Shown here: one piece after another, positions 46,001 through 54,294 of the stretch
How positions within the stretch are numbered: position 1 is the first letter of the stretch
How the letters are laid out: the number at the start of each line of letters is the position of its first letter
Assembly (NCBI GenBank): GCA_019752535.1
Contig: JAIEMA010000029.1
Location: 1 to 57,484 of the forward strand
Length of the DNA stretch: 57,484 nt
Source of the DNA: Bacteriovoracaceae bacterium
GTDB taxonomy: Bacteria; Bdellovibrionota; Bacteriovoracia; Bacteriovoracales; Bacteriovoracaceae
Direction of reading: 5' to 3'
Translations under genes and position numbers: made by a program
The notes under the pieces: generated by a model
The model's input: the letters and a program-made list of their open reading frames with translations, nothing else
What the model was told of the DNA's origin: nothing
The model's database searches: none

Positions 46001-46519
46001 CTAAAGAATCAAAGAGGTCATTGCTGTTGTTAACAAGAAAGGAATCCAACCCACAAAACCAAGAAGAGTGGGAATCAAAAGACTAAAAAAAGAAAACAAG
46101 CAAATGACATAAAGAGCAATTTTTGTATTCACTCCACTCGACTGAACATTCTTCAACTCATTGGCGACCATTACCAACATCAGGAGGGCCACAAAAACGA
46201 TAGAGTTGAAAATCGAGGCACTTTTTAAAAAGAATAGAGAATAGACACTGAGCAGACTTCCTAGAAGGAAATGGGTTATGGCACTTCGATAATCCCAAAT
46301 TTTCTGAAGCTTAGGCGGAATGGGAGAGCTAATCAATTCAGCACTCAAGATTATTCCAATCAAAACAAGATAAACAATTTGCTGGGTTATAGAGAAGAGA
46401 TCATCCACTCCAGAGAGTGTAAATATATCAAAGATAAACCCGCCCAAAAAAAACGCCATGTCCACGCGCAATTCATTGGCTTCATAATAATTAAACAGAC
46501 GCTCTTTCAGATTACTCAT
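46001..46519 (-). CDS. DUF2914 protein, N-terminal membrane part ending at an in-frame TAG
   Basis: A 172-residue membrane protein with about five hydrophobic segments. MAFFLGGFIFDIFTLSGVDDLFS, FLLGSLLSVYSLFFLKSAS and VANELKN are the conserved N-terminal membrane half of DUF2914 proteins. Translation stops at TAG directly before the in-frame DUF2914 half. It starts 8 bases after the preceding membrane protein gene with an AAGG ribosome site, at the end of the metal-associated operon. Function of the family is unknown. Confidence 0.7.
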   Translation of the reverse strand: MSNLKERLFNYYEANELRVDMAFFLGGFIFDIFTLSGVDDLFSITQQIVYLVLIGIILSAELISSPIPPKLQKIWDYRSAITHFLLGSLLSVYSLFFLKSASIFNSIVFVALLMLVMVANELKNVQSSGVNTKIALYVICLFSFFSLLIPTLLGFVGWIPFLLTTAMTSLIL

Positions 46520-46527
46520 CCCAGGCC

Positions 46528-47013
46528 TTAGATAGTTTTAACTACCTTCATTGTGCGAAGAATGAGCCAAGATGTCATGACGCCAATGAGATTCCAGGCC
46601 AGATAAAAGGTCGGTCCCTCATTCATGCCCTCAAATCTTCCAAGATGCTTTATTCCCATTAAGACAATAAAAAAAATGAAAGCGGCCGGTGCCACTAAAA
46701 GGAATTGATGCCTCCAAACCCATCGCCATTGGGCCATGGAGAGAAAGGCGCTAGCTGCCAATGTTCCGGCCCCCACAAACACAGCTCCACAATAAGCCCC
46801 ACAGGCGAAAGCTCCATACGGCATCACCCACCCCGAGATACCATGTCCTCCTCCAATTGGGCCCACACCAAACTGAGGACAAATGAGCAAGGTGACTAAG
46901 GCTCCCAAGGTCATGAGAAAATAAAAGTATAAAAGGGTCTTCGCTGGACGCAATTCGACTTCAGCGTATTCCATGATATTTTTGGTCAAATGGGGAGGAG
47001 TGTGTGTATTCAT
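46528..47013 (-). CDS. Membrane protein coupled to an ECF sigma factor, candidate anti-sigma factor
   Basis: A 161-residue membrane protein with four hydrophobic segments and Cys at the first loop (LICPQFG) and in FACGAYCG. A short cytoplasmic N-terminus (about residues 1-24) precedes them. Its ATG overlaps the ECF sigma stop (ATGA) and an AGGAG lies upstream. Such placement, size and Cys-bearing membrane helices fit a small-membrane anti-sigma factor, and membrane DUF1109/NrsF proteins are a known precedent. No sequence family was recognised with confidence, so the regulatory role is inference. Confidence 0.5.
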   Translation of the reverse strand: MNTHTPPHLTKNIMEYAEVELRPAKTLLYFYFLMTLGALVTLLICPQFGVGPIGGGHGISGWVMPYGAFACGAYCGAVFVGAGTLAASAFLSMAQWRWVWRHQFLLVAPAAFIFFIVLMGIKHLGRFEGMNEGPTFYLAWNLIGVMTSWLILRTMKVVKTI

Positions 47014-47498
47014 GTCAGCTCCTTTCTTAAAACTTGCAAGGCACGAGAGAGCTTTTGTCTTAAAGACGCCTCTTTGGTGCCATATTTCTGAGACATCTCT
47101 TGATAACTCAGTCCCGATAAATAATGCTCTTTAAGCATTGTTTTTGATTCGTCTGAAATCCCTTCAAGCCATTGGTCTATCTCTACTTTCTCATTTTCTG
47201 CCCAATCACTTAACTCTTCAGTCTTTTGAATTTTACTTTTTCTAAACTCATCAATAAAAAGATTTCTCGCCATCACAAAAAACCAGGCCAAAAAAGGTTG
47301 CCCATTCCATTGATCACGTCTCTCTAGAAGGCGCGAAAAACATTCTTGAAAAAGATCTTCTGCATACTTTGGACTTCTGGCTTGAAAATAATTGTAGAGA
47401 CGACTTTGATGACGTTCATACAATAATTCAAAAGCACTTAAATCATTGAGCTGAAGTTTTCTCATCAGCTCTTCATCACTTTCATTGTTTTTATCCAT
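47010..47498 (-). CDS. ECF-type RNA polymerase sigma factor
   Basis: A 162-residue sigma-70 family protein with only the ECF domains. Region 2 is FELLYERHQSRLYNYFQA through QECFSRLLERRDQW and FLAWFFVMARNLFIDEFRKSK; region 4 is LKEHYLSGLSYQEMSQKYGTKEASLRQKLSRALQVLRK. The start is the ATG overlapping the MerT-like stop by 8 bases; a longer reading would lie within that gene. It sits between Mer-like transporter genes and a membrane protein, so it probably drives a metal or oxidative stress response. Confidence 0.9.
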   Translation of the reverse strand: MDKNNESDEELMRKLQLNDLSAFELLYERHQSRLYNYFQARSPKYAEDLFQECFSRLLERRDQWNGQPFLAWFFVMARNLFIDEFRKSKIQKTEELSDWAENEKVEIDQWLEGISDESKTMLKEHYLSGLSYQEMSQKYGTKEASLRQKLSRALQVLRKELT

Positions 47499-47883
47499 AG
47501 AGGAATTTTGGCAGGACAAAAGTAAAAATAACACCAAAAAGGTTAATTCCTACTGCCCCCCAATAGACAATTCCACTCCACTTTTTTGTTCTCTCACAAG
47601 CTTCTCTGGCTTCAATCGGGCATGGCTGATTCGCACTCCAGCGCCTAATAAAAAACGTTACCGTGAGCATGATTAAACTAGACCCAAAGAGCCAAGCCTT
47701 ATGCTCTGAGAGCCACACGAGCTGAGGGAACTGACCGATCAAACCCACTAAGGTTGCACCCATTCCTAAGGCCACAAGGAGTGAGGGGATCGCACAACAA
47801 ATCAGTGTTCCAAAACTTGTGAACAATGAAAGCCAAGCTGAAAGCCAGCTTACTTTATTTTCTTTCAACTTTTGTGATGGCAT
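47491..47883 (-). CDS. MerT-like mercuric/metal transport membrane protein
   Basis: About 130 residues with three membrane segments. A vicinal Cys pair in the first (SFGTLICCAIPSLLVALGMG) and a second pair in the loop (NQPCPIEAREACERTKKW) match MerT. The start is the ATG after GAGGAG with 7 bases spacing, which lies inside the MerP-like 3' end (29-base overlap). It would move Hg(II) or another thiophilic ion inward. No mercuric reductase merA is present in the window, so the ion is uncertain. Confidence 0.8.
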   Translation of the reverse strand: MPSQKLKENKVSWLSAWLSLFTSFGTLICCAIPSLLVALGMGATLVGLIGQFPQLVWLSEHKAWLFGSSLIMLTVTFFIRRWSANQPCPIEAREACERTKKWSGIVYWGAVGINLFGVIFTFVLPKFLYG

Positions 47884-48127
47884 AACCAGACTCCTCAATC
47901 AGTTTTTTTATCGCTTCGTCGCTAACAGGATTCTTTTCATTTGTCGTAAAAGTCACTAATTTGTGATCGAGATCGACTTTAATTTCATCAACTTTTAAAG
48001 CATTCAGTTTTTTTGTGATGCCTTGTGCGCACATCGAACAAACCATTCCATTCACACCGACAGTCACTTTGTCTGCGAAGGCAGAAAAACTCATTATCAT
48101 CAAACCCATAAGCATCATTTTTTTCAT
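47855..48127 (-). CDS. Exported HMA-domain (MerP-like) metal-binding protein
   Basis: A 90-residue protein: Sec signal ending SAFA, then one heavy-metal-associated domain. The metal-binding motif is GMVCSMCAQGITKKL, with two Cys two residues apart. The fold and export match MerP, the periplasmic carrier that hands metal to MerT. It has an AAGGAG ribosome site and lies 9 bases after the outer-membrane protein gene. It overlaps the MerT-like gene. Confidence 0.87.
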   Translation of the reverse strand: MKKMMLMGLMIMSFSAFADKVTVGVNGMVCSMCAQGITKKLNALKVDEIKVDLDHKLVTFTTNEKNPVSDEAIKKLIEESGYAITKVERK

Positions 48128-48136
48128 AACAGCTCC

Positions 48137-48757
48137 TTAAATATGAATCATCCAGTTAAAAAAGGCATCACCCTTAAGTGATGCACCCATCTCCCATAAA
48201 ACATTCTTATAAAAGAATCGAAGCATGGGAGTAATTTTTGTTTCTTTCGAAGTGATGGGATCGTACCACGTTTGCAGCATCACCCAGGATTGAAGACTGT
48301 CAAAATCAGCAATGATAGGTGAGTAACCAATACGAGAGACCCAAATTCCTGCATCAAAATCAGGTGAACCAATTTGAGTGTACTTTGAGGAAATAAAATA
48401 TTCACGCGACTCCCAATCGGCTTCTACACCGCCGAGCCAACCGAGACGATTATCATTCACATCATCATGAGCGCGTCCCAAACCTGAGACGAGATAAATA
48501 TTTCCCTGAGAACCAGGACCATTGTAGCGATAAGCTAAATGATTAAGTCGAGCGAGTTCCAGCTGTTTTTCCTCTCCCTTGGGACTCTCCAGTCTCAGAT
48601 ATTCAGCACCCACGGCCCATTTTGGAGTGTAGGAATAGAATGCACCCAACTCAGTAAAGTCATGCATCGTCATGCTTGAGAGCATGATGCCATCTTTATA
48701 AATAACCGGATGGGCCCAGGCAAAAAGAGGAAGAAACAATAAAACTAACCATCGCAT
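48137..48757 (-). CDS. Putative outer-membrane beta-barrel protein, first gene of the metal operon
   Basis: A 206-residue protein with a Sec signal ending WAHP. Alternating polar/hydrophobic strands with aromatic ends (ELGAFYSYTPKWAVGAEYLRLE, WESREYFISSKYTQIG, MLRFFYKNVLWEMGASL) suggest a small beta-barrel. No named family was recognised. A His/Met cluster early in the mature part (MLSSMTMHD) might bind metal. It has an AGGAG ribosome site and leads the Mer-like/ECF genes from the divergent promoter region. Confidence 0.65.
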   Translation of the reverse strand: MRWLVLLFLPLFAWAHPVIYKDGIMLSSMTMHDFTELGAFYSYTPKWAVGAEYLRLESPKGEEKQLELARLNHLAYRYNGPGSQGNIYLVSGLGRAHDDVNDNRLGWLGGVEADWESREYFISSKYTQIGSPDFDAGIWVSRIGYSPIIADFDSLQSWVMLQTWYDPITSKETKITPMLRFFYKNVLWEMGASLKGDAFFNWMIHI

Positions 48758-48795
48758 AAGTAGCTCCTTTGACTCTTAAACGGATCAGCAGTCAT

Positions 48796-48825
48796 TTGTG
48801 ACAAGAGGTAAAAAAAAAGTCACAA
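48796..48825. repeat. Inverted repeat TTGTGAC-16-GTCACAA between the metal operon and chrA
   Basis: Perfect 7-base arms flank a 16-base A-rich spacer within the 75-base divergent gap. The right arm ends 7 bases before the chrA ATG, which has no Shine-Dalgarno. The position suits an operator controlling both directions. Confidence 0.5.
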
Positions 48826-48832
48826 TCTTTTT

Positions 48833-50059
48833 ATGATCTCTTTACTTGAGCTTATAAAAATATGGACTTACGTCGCTCTTCATAGCTTTGGAGGCCCAGC
48901 AGGCCAGATCGCTGTCATTCATAAAAAAATGGTAGAAGAAAAGAAGCTGATTAGCGAATCGCAGTTTCTTGAAGCCTTGAATTTTTGCATGCTTTTACCC
49001 GGGCCAGAAGCTCAACAATTAGCCACCTATCTGGGTTGGAAAATGCGTGGGACTATTGGAGGGCTCATTGCCGGAGGACTATTTATTATCCCAGGAGTCC
49101 TCTCCATTTTAGGACTCTCCTATCTCTATCTCTTTGGCCATGAGTCTGTGGTCGTGGCCGGAATCTTTTATGGCATAAAACCGGCCATCATTGTGATTGT
49201 GATGAGTGCTCTTTATAAAATTGCAAAAAAATCACTCATCCGAAAATCACACTTCATCATCGCCCTCTTCTCACTGCTCGCTCTTGGATGGCTGAATGCT
49301 CCCTTTCCTCTTGTGATTGCGACGGCGGCTTTTATCGGGATCTTTCAAGCAAGAATCAATGGAGTTCAATCCGTTCCGTCTCAAAGTGCCTTCCCCTCAA
49401 CACTTAAAACTTTAAAGACACTCCTTCTTTGGCTGTGTGTGTGGCTCGTTCCTTTGCTCTTGTTGGCCATTCTCTCTGGCCCAGATTCTGGCTTCACACA
49501 AATGGGAATCTTCTTTAGCAAAATGTCTCTCGTCACTTTTGGGGGCGCTTATGCGGCCCTAAGTTATATTTCACAGCAAGCCGTCCAGATCCATGAATGG
49601 CTCACTCCCACTCAGATGCTTGATGGCTTGGGCCTTGCAGAAACAACTCCAGGACCTCTTATCATCGTGGTTCAATTTATCGGCTTTATGGGGGCTCATC
49701 AATTTGCAGGGATCGACTCTCCCTACCTCGCACCATTTATAGGTTCAATGATTGCCAGTTGGATGACTTTTGCTCCGTGCTTTTTATGGATTTTCGTGGG
49801 AGCTCCTTATGTCGAGTTTCTCTCTCGAATTCAGTCTTGGAAATCTGCGCTTCAGTCAATCTCTGCCGCTGTCGTAGGAGTCATTGCGCAGCTCTCTCTA
49901 TGGTTTATGATTCAAGTCATATACCCAAATAACGAATGGGATTATGCTGCTTTTATTATTTTGTTATTAAGTTTGGGTCTTCAATTGAAATTAAAACTTC
50001 AAATGACAACGATACTCTTTATCTGCAGTATTGCTGGAATCGTTGCTGTGCACCTCTAG
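48833..50059 (+). CDS. chrA: Chromate transporter ChrA (long, two-domain)
   Basis: A 408-residue membrane protein with two homologous CHR halves. The first has ALHSFGGPAGQIAVIHKKMVEE and LLPGPEAQQLATYLGW; the second has LVTFGGAYAALSYISQQA and ETTPGPLIIVVQFIGFMGA. This is the standard chromate efflux arrangement (FGGP/FGGA and PGP motifs). It is divergent from the Mer-like/ECF operon. No Shine-Dalgarno precedes the ATG, so the transcript may be leaderless. The haem protein gene follows 8 bases after its stop. Confidence 0.92.
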   Translation: MISLLELIKIWTYVALHSFGGPAGQIAVIHKKMVEEKKLISESQFLEALNFCMLLPGPEAQQLATYLGWKMRGTIGGLIAGGLFIIPGVLSILGLSYLYLFGHESVVVAGIFYGIKPAIIVIVMSALYKIAKKSLIRKSHFIIALFSLLALGWLNAPFPLVIATAAFIGIFQARINGVQSVPSQSAFPSTLKTLKTLLLWLCVWLVPLLLLAILSGPDSGFTQMGIFFSKMSLVTFGGAYAALSYISQQAVQIHEWLTPTQMLDGLGLAETTPGPLIIVVQFIGFMGAHQFAGIDSPYLAPFIGSMIASWMTFAPCFLWIFVGAPYVEFLSRIQSWKSALQSISAAVVGVIAQLSLWFMIQVIYPNNEWDYAAFIILLLSLGLQLKLKLQMTTILFICSIAGIVAVHL

Positions 50060-50067
50060 GAGAATTC

Positions 50068-50574
50068 ATGTTCACTTTATTCTTTTTTATTTTTTCATTA
50101 AATGCCCAAACTTTAAAACTTGAGGCCATGCCTTTAGTTGAAGAACTTAAAGTCTCATTAATGGGCAATCTCAAAAAAGAACTCGCCCATGGGAGTGTCC
50201 ATGCGATTGAATTTTGCCAATTGAATGCTCAAACGCTCACTCAAGCCAAAGCGAAAAAATATCATATCCAAAGAACATCTCACCGATTGCGTAACCCAAA
50301 AAACAGCGCCCCAGAACTTAAAAGCTATTTAGATAAATTTGCAGGCACTCAAAAAGGAGCACTTCCAATGGATGTCCCTGTGATGTTTAAAGACAAGGAA
50401 GGTAAAGAAAACTGGATTGCTCCGATATACACCGATGTCATGTGTTTACAATGTCATGGAGAGCACATCGCAAAAGAGACTCAAGCAGCGCTTAAAGTGA
50501 AATACCCCCAGGATCAAGCCATAGGCTTTAAGAAGGGCGAATTCAGAGGTTTCTTTTGGATCAAAGAGAAATAA
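50068..50574 (+). CDS. Exported Tll0287-like (DUF3365) c-type haem protein
   Basis: A 168-residue protein with a Sec signal ending LNAQ. One CXXCH haem site (MCLQCHG) follows IAPIYTDV, as in DUF3365/Tll0287-like domains. The family is found as periplasmic haem proteins and sensor input domains. The start is set by AGGAG overlapping the chrA stop, so it is translated with ChrA. A redox or chromate-linked role is suggested by this position only. Confidence 0.78.
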   Translation: MFTLFFFIFSLNAQTLKLEAMPLVEELKVSLMGNLKKELAHGSVHAIEFCQLNAQTLTQAKAKKYHIQRTSHRLRNPKNSAPELKSYLDKFAGTQKGALPMDVPVMFKDKEGKENWIAPIYTDVMCLQCHGEHIAKETQAALKVKYPQDQAIGFKKGEFRGFFWIKEK

Positions 50575-50588
50575 CCGATAAGAATTTT

Positions 50589-51485
50589 ATGAAAAAACTC
50601 ATTTTTTTTATCGCTCTTTTCACTCAGACCACACTCCTCGCTTCGCCTCCAGAGGTGAGACTTGCGGAAGCGCTTAAGCCCAAGCCTTGCAATGGCAGCT
50701 GCGTACAAGATGCACAAGAAGTGGCACCCACAATTAAAAAAGCTGAAGTCAAAGTCACTCTTCCCTGCTCTGCTGAAGAGAAGCTCCCACTGACAAAAAA
50801 AGAAGAAGAGAAAATTCAGTTTTATGAGCCCGCCAATCCTGAAGGGGCTTATCCTTTAAGTTCAAGCGGATTTATTTTGCGCTCACGCACCTCTAAAGAT
50901 GACCCAACCAAACAAGATGTGACATTAAAATTCAGACCCCCTACGGGAGATTTAAAAGTTGATCCTGTCATTTTTGAGAAACTTAAATCCAGATCGGATC
51001 AGGCGGAAGCGGCCAATCCTGACTCTCCGGGCTTGGAAATGAAATGTGAAGCTGACGTGGCTTTTGGCTTAAAAGCTAATAAGCGAACTGATTCATGCTC
51101 ACTGACTACGACAACGAATGATCTCACCAGTGACCATGAACTCTTTAGTGACATGTTTGCAGCCTTTGCACCCAAGTTACCAAAACCGAAACTCGCTGAT
51201 TACAAAACTTTTGAAATAGCCAGCACAAGCTGGAAGTTGGATATGACTAAAGTAGCCTCTAACTTTGCCTCTAAAAAGATTTCGGTTGAGAAATGGATTG
51301 TGAATGGTGTTTGTATTCTTGAAGCATCGACCAAGACAAACGTAGACAAGATTGATGCGGCCATGAAAGATTTAAGCGATGGTTTTAAAAGCCTTGGGAT
51401 TCATTTTGAAAATGAAGTCCAAGGTCAAAAAACCAAGAAAGCCTTTGAAGCTGCGCCACAAGGTTGGAGTCGCGAGCAGAAATAA
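50589..51485 (+). CDS. Hypothetical exported protein, possible CYTH-like beta barrel
   Basis: About 298 residues. The start is the ATG giving a Sec signal ending LLAS; a longer frame from 50556 overlaps the haem protein gene. A Cys pair (KPCNGSC) is followed by a basic/acidic strand pattern (FILRSRTS, DVTLKFRPP, EMKCEADVAFG, FEIASTSWKLDM). Alternating charged residues on strands recall triphosphate-tunnel/CYTH proteins, but the match is weak and an exported form would be unusual. It converges with the M1-like gene, 4 bases apart. Confidence 0.6.
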   Translation: MKKLIFFIALFTQTTLLASPPEVRLAEALKPKPCNGSCVQDAQEVAPTIKKAEVKVTLPCSAEEKLPLTKKEEEKIQFYEPANPEGAYPLSSSGFILRSRTSKDDPTKQDVTLKFRPPTGDLKVDPVIFEKLKSRSDQAEAANPDSPGLEMKCEADVAFGLKANKRTDSCSLTTTTNDLTSDHELFSDMFAAFAPKLPKPKLADYKTFEIASTSWKLDMTKVASNFASKKISVEKWIVNGVCILEASTKTNVDKIDAAMKDLSDGFKSLGIHFENEVQGQKTKKAFEAAPQGWSREQK

Positions 51486-51489
51486 GCAG

Positions 51490-52875
51490 CTACCACTTGA
51501 TCAATTTGTAGCGCATCTTCCAGAGAAAACACTGATAAGAATTGTTTGAAGTGAGATGCCCGCCGTATTCATTTTCAAGTGACTCGAGGCTCACGGGAAT
51601 ATGATAAACATAGTTATTGATCAATGCAGTGATATCTAAATTTGAATTCTTTTGAATACTCTTCACAAAATCTTCAGTCGTAATAGTTTTAAATCTATTT
51701 TCAACAAAAAACTTTTTTAGCGCTTGCTTTAAACTAGTGCCCTTAAGGCTTAAGAGATAATCAATATAAGCCATCAGCTGACCGCCTTGCTTATACGAAT
51801 CTGAATCCGTCTTACGCTCATAGACTGAGTGAGCGCCAAGCTCTCCTCCATCAAAACACATCGCATTGACTCTGGGATAACCATAGTCATGCCATTTAGC
51901 GATGGCCTCATCTAACCACCCAGAGTTTCCATTGGCCGGAAAAACGCCTTTGGCAAAATAAGAGTGAAGCATTTCATGATCAAGGGCGAAGTAAGAAGTA
52001 CGTGTCGCCCCTGGATACTCCATGCCGCCACTTTGTGATTGATAGCCCACAAAACTTTCATGCGGCCATGGCCCAAAATCACGCTCGTATGTGTAAAACA
52101 TCTTCGCAATTTTCTTACTAAAGAGAGTCGCAGAATTTTTCTTATCCGAGTAAGAAGTCACAGGAATGGTTCTTCCATCCATCGACTCTAGATTAAAATA
52201 TTGAATTTTTTTTGTTTTTGCTGGGAACAGATGCAAGTAGGGAGAAGAAGCCGTATAGAATGAGGGAAAACTCACCGACCAAAGGCCCTCGCCTAATGGA
52301 TTCACTTCACCGTTTGAGAAGACACGATAATCCGATGAATTAAGTTCAGGGAACTTTAAAGTCACTCTGAGCTTAAATTGATCGAATTCAAAATTGGTTG
52401 GCAGGTAGAGTTCTAAGAAATGACGATCGACTAAATCAAGATACCAAAAACCAAACTCTAGGCCTTGATTGCTGGATACATTTTCAGTAAAACGATGTTT
52501 TAAAGTCAGATCATAGAATCCAGGGGGTAAACTCGCCTCAACTCTTCTCACCTTTGAGACAGATCCCGGCAATTCAATTTCACTCACTTCAACAGGAAAT
52601 CCATCGATAAACGATTCATCAGGAGAAGAAACTAAATCAAAAAGCGGTCTTCCAAATTCAAGTTGAATAAAGCGGACTTTACTGGTCACTTGAATTTCAC
52701 ATTGAGATTGATTGGCCACACAATTCGCGTCGACAAGACTTAAAACCGAAGAGACCGACTGAAAATCAACGTAAATCGATTTTTGATTATTGTATTCAAA
52801 AGCCGGAGGCGCCTGAACTAATCCTGCAAAAACTGAAGTGACTGAAAAAAAGAAAATTAAGCTTAAGATTTTCAT
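51490..52875 (-). CDS. Exported M1/M61-like zinc metallopeptidase
   Basis: A 461-residue protein with a Sec signal ending VFAG. An N-terminal beta-rich region is followed by a gluzincin active site. The zinc ligands are His300 and His304 with catalytic Glu301 (ALDHEMLHSYF) and Glu323 in GWLDEAIAKW. GGMEYPG at about residue 283 corresponds to the GxMEN exopeptidase loop of M1 or the M61 equivalent. The set is complete, so it is probably active in the periplasm or outside. The C-terminal half is shorter than full aminopeptidase N. Confidence 0.8.
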   Translation of the reverse strand: MKILSLIFFFSVTSVFAGLVQAPPAFEYNNQKSIYVDFQSVSSVLSLVDANCVANQSQCEIQVTSKVRFIQLEFGRPLFDLVSSPDESFIDGFPVEVSEIELPGSVSKVRRVEASLPPGFYDLTLKHRFTENVSSNQGLEFGFWYLDLVDRHFLELYLPTNFEFDQFKLRVTLKFPELNSSDYRVFSNGEVNPLGEGLWSVSFPSFYTASSPYLHLFPAKTKKIQYFNLESMDGRTIPVTSYSDKKNSATLFSKKIAKMFYTYERDFGPWPHESFVGYQSQSGGMEYPGATRTSYFALDHEMLHSYFAKGVFPANGNSGWLDEAIAKWHDYGYPRVNAMCFDGGELGAHSVYERKTDSDSYKQGGQLMAYIDYLLSLKGTSLKQALKKFFVENRFKTITTEDFVKSIQKNSNLDITALINNYVYHIPVSLESLENEYGGHLTSNNSYQCFLWKMRYKLIKW

Positions 52876-52943
52876 ACCTTAAGCTTAACCCAGATAGATT
52901 TCTCGTCAATATGGGAAGCCCCCAGACCCTTAGCGTCAAACAT

Positions 52944-53270
52944 CTAAAAACAACTGAGCTCATCCCCAGCAAGCTTCACATAACCACCAATTCCATCAAG
53001 TACTGAGTTTTGAATCTCAAGCAACTCAGAGCTGCCAGAGACTGTATAGAGAGTTACGTCTGGAATCGATTGTCCATGGATACGATTTATCAAAAGTGCT
53101 CTAGGCATACTTCCACCGACACTGACACGCACTTGCTTGAGCTCTTTATTGGCGATCACAAGAAGCATCATATTGCCTGTGCCACGAATGCTATCGCAAC
53201 TGACAGTTTCATACTGAGCGAAGGCTTGAGAAAAAGATAAAGTAAGGATTGAAGCCAAAAGAAATTTCAT
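52944..53270 (-). CDS. Small exported protein
   Basis: A 108-residue protein. The start is the ATG after TGGAGG, which gives a Sec signal ending AFAQ; a longer frame to 53312 lacks support. The mature domain has two Cys (VSCDSIRG near the start and SCF at the end) that could close a disulfide. No family was recognised. It is first of a cluster of small exported proteins on this strand. Confidence 0.65.
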   Translation of the reverse strand: MKFLLASILTLSFSQAFAQYETVSCDSIRGTGNMMLLVIANKELKQVRVSVGGSMPRALLINRIHGQSIPDVTLYTVSGSSELLEIQNSVLDGIGGYVKLAGDELSCF

Positions 53271-53352
53271 AAAACCTCCATCTATTTTAAAGTCGGGCTT
53301 CTTATAGCACAAAAAAATAGATGGAGATCAAGATTGTAAAGTTTACAAGCGT

Positions 53353-53880
53353 TTAGGTCCCAAAATAACCGATGGTCACCATGAGGATTTCAGAGTTCTT
53401 AGAGTCTAAAATATAAAGAATCTGCCAGCTGCCATCTTCATCAGCATGGCCGCTTCCAAGAATTTTAAGGTTTTTATCCGCTTTCACTTTCTTTAATCCA
53501 GCGGCTAGAGTCTTGCGAGCAGAAGCAAACTGAGTCTCATAATCACTTTCAATATTTGAGACGGCTTCAAGAACATACTCAACCATTACCTCAATCGAGG
53601 CATTATCAAATACATCATGATTGTCATCACTATTGGCGCCACCACGAACATAGCTTAACTGTTTAATTGTCTTCTCATCAGTCTCGGAAGATTTGCGAGA
53701 GAATGAAAGCATATCAATCGAGCTGGCCTTTCCAAAAGTCGCTTCATCCTTAACGACTGACTCCACCATCAAAGCAAAACTCTGGGCTGCGCTGGATTTC
53801 ATTTTTTTGATTCCAGTAAATTTCGCAGCAAATGTCTGAGTTGAAATTAAAATTGAAAAAACTAAAACAAACGTTTTCAT
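53353..53880 (-). CDS. Hypothetical exported protein
   Basis: A 175-residue protein with a Sec signal ending FAAK and an AGGGGA ribosome site. The rest is a mixed alpha/beta domain without Cys (SIDMLSFSRKSSETDEK, GGANSDDNHDVFDNAS, GSWQILYILDSKNSEIL). No family was recognised. It lies 15 bases after the 53896 gene and is probably co-transcribed with the two upstream genes. Confidence 0.65.
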   Translation of the reverse strand: MKTFVLVFSILISTQTFAAKFTGIKKMKSSAAQSFALMVESVVKDEATFGKASSIDMLSFSRKSSETDEKTIKQLSYVRGGANSDDNHDVFDNASIEVMVEYVLEAVSNIESDYETQFASARKTLAAGLKKVKADKNLKILGSGHADEDGSWQILYILDSKNSEILMVTIGYFGT

Positions 53881-53895
53881 TAGTTCCCCTTAAGT

Positions 53896-54294
53896 TTAAA
53901 TCGCCTTGCAAGATACGGGTAGAATTAACATAAATTCATCAACATTATAGGGTGATGGCACCGCTCCTGGAGTAGAGCTATCCATTCCTGAATTTGAGTA
54001 TTCAACCTTTCCACTGATTTCTTGGATGAGACCTAATTTAAGTTTATCAAATTCGCCATCCGCAAAAATGATCTCCATCCAATTGTCACACTCATTCGAG
54101 AAAACAAGAGGCTTCTCTTCGATGGCCATATTTCCGCCATCAAAATTTGGAATCTCAGGAAACTGCTCTTCAATCCCTATGAGATCAAACTCCTTACTAA
54201 TCTCTATATCTGCTTGAGTCTCAACCACACACTTCACATCTTTCGCCAGAGCGAGGTGAGTGAATAGCAATGAGAGAATAATAAGTGATTTCAT
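53896..54294 (-). CDS. Hypothetical exported protein
   Basis: About 132 residues. The start at the ATG overlapping the upstream stop (ATGA) gives a Sec signal ending LALA. Two Cys pairs are possible (KCVVET and NECDNW, plus VSCKAI at the end). The central part is acidic. No family was recognised. Translational coupling to the 54291 gene suggests the products act together. Confidence 0.62.
   Translation of the reverse strand: MKSLIILSLLFTHLALAKDVKCVVETQADIEISKEFDLIGIEEQFPEIPNFDGGNMAIEEKPLVFSNECDNWMEIIFADGEFDKLKLGLIQEISGKVEYSNSGMDSSTPGAVPSPYNVDEFMLILPVSCKAI

Noticed and set aside
47485-47676. Plus-strand frame across the MerT-like gene
   Set aside because: Antisense shadow of the MerT-like gene without start signals.
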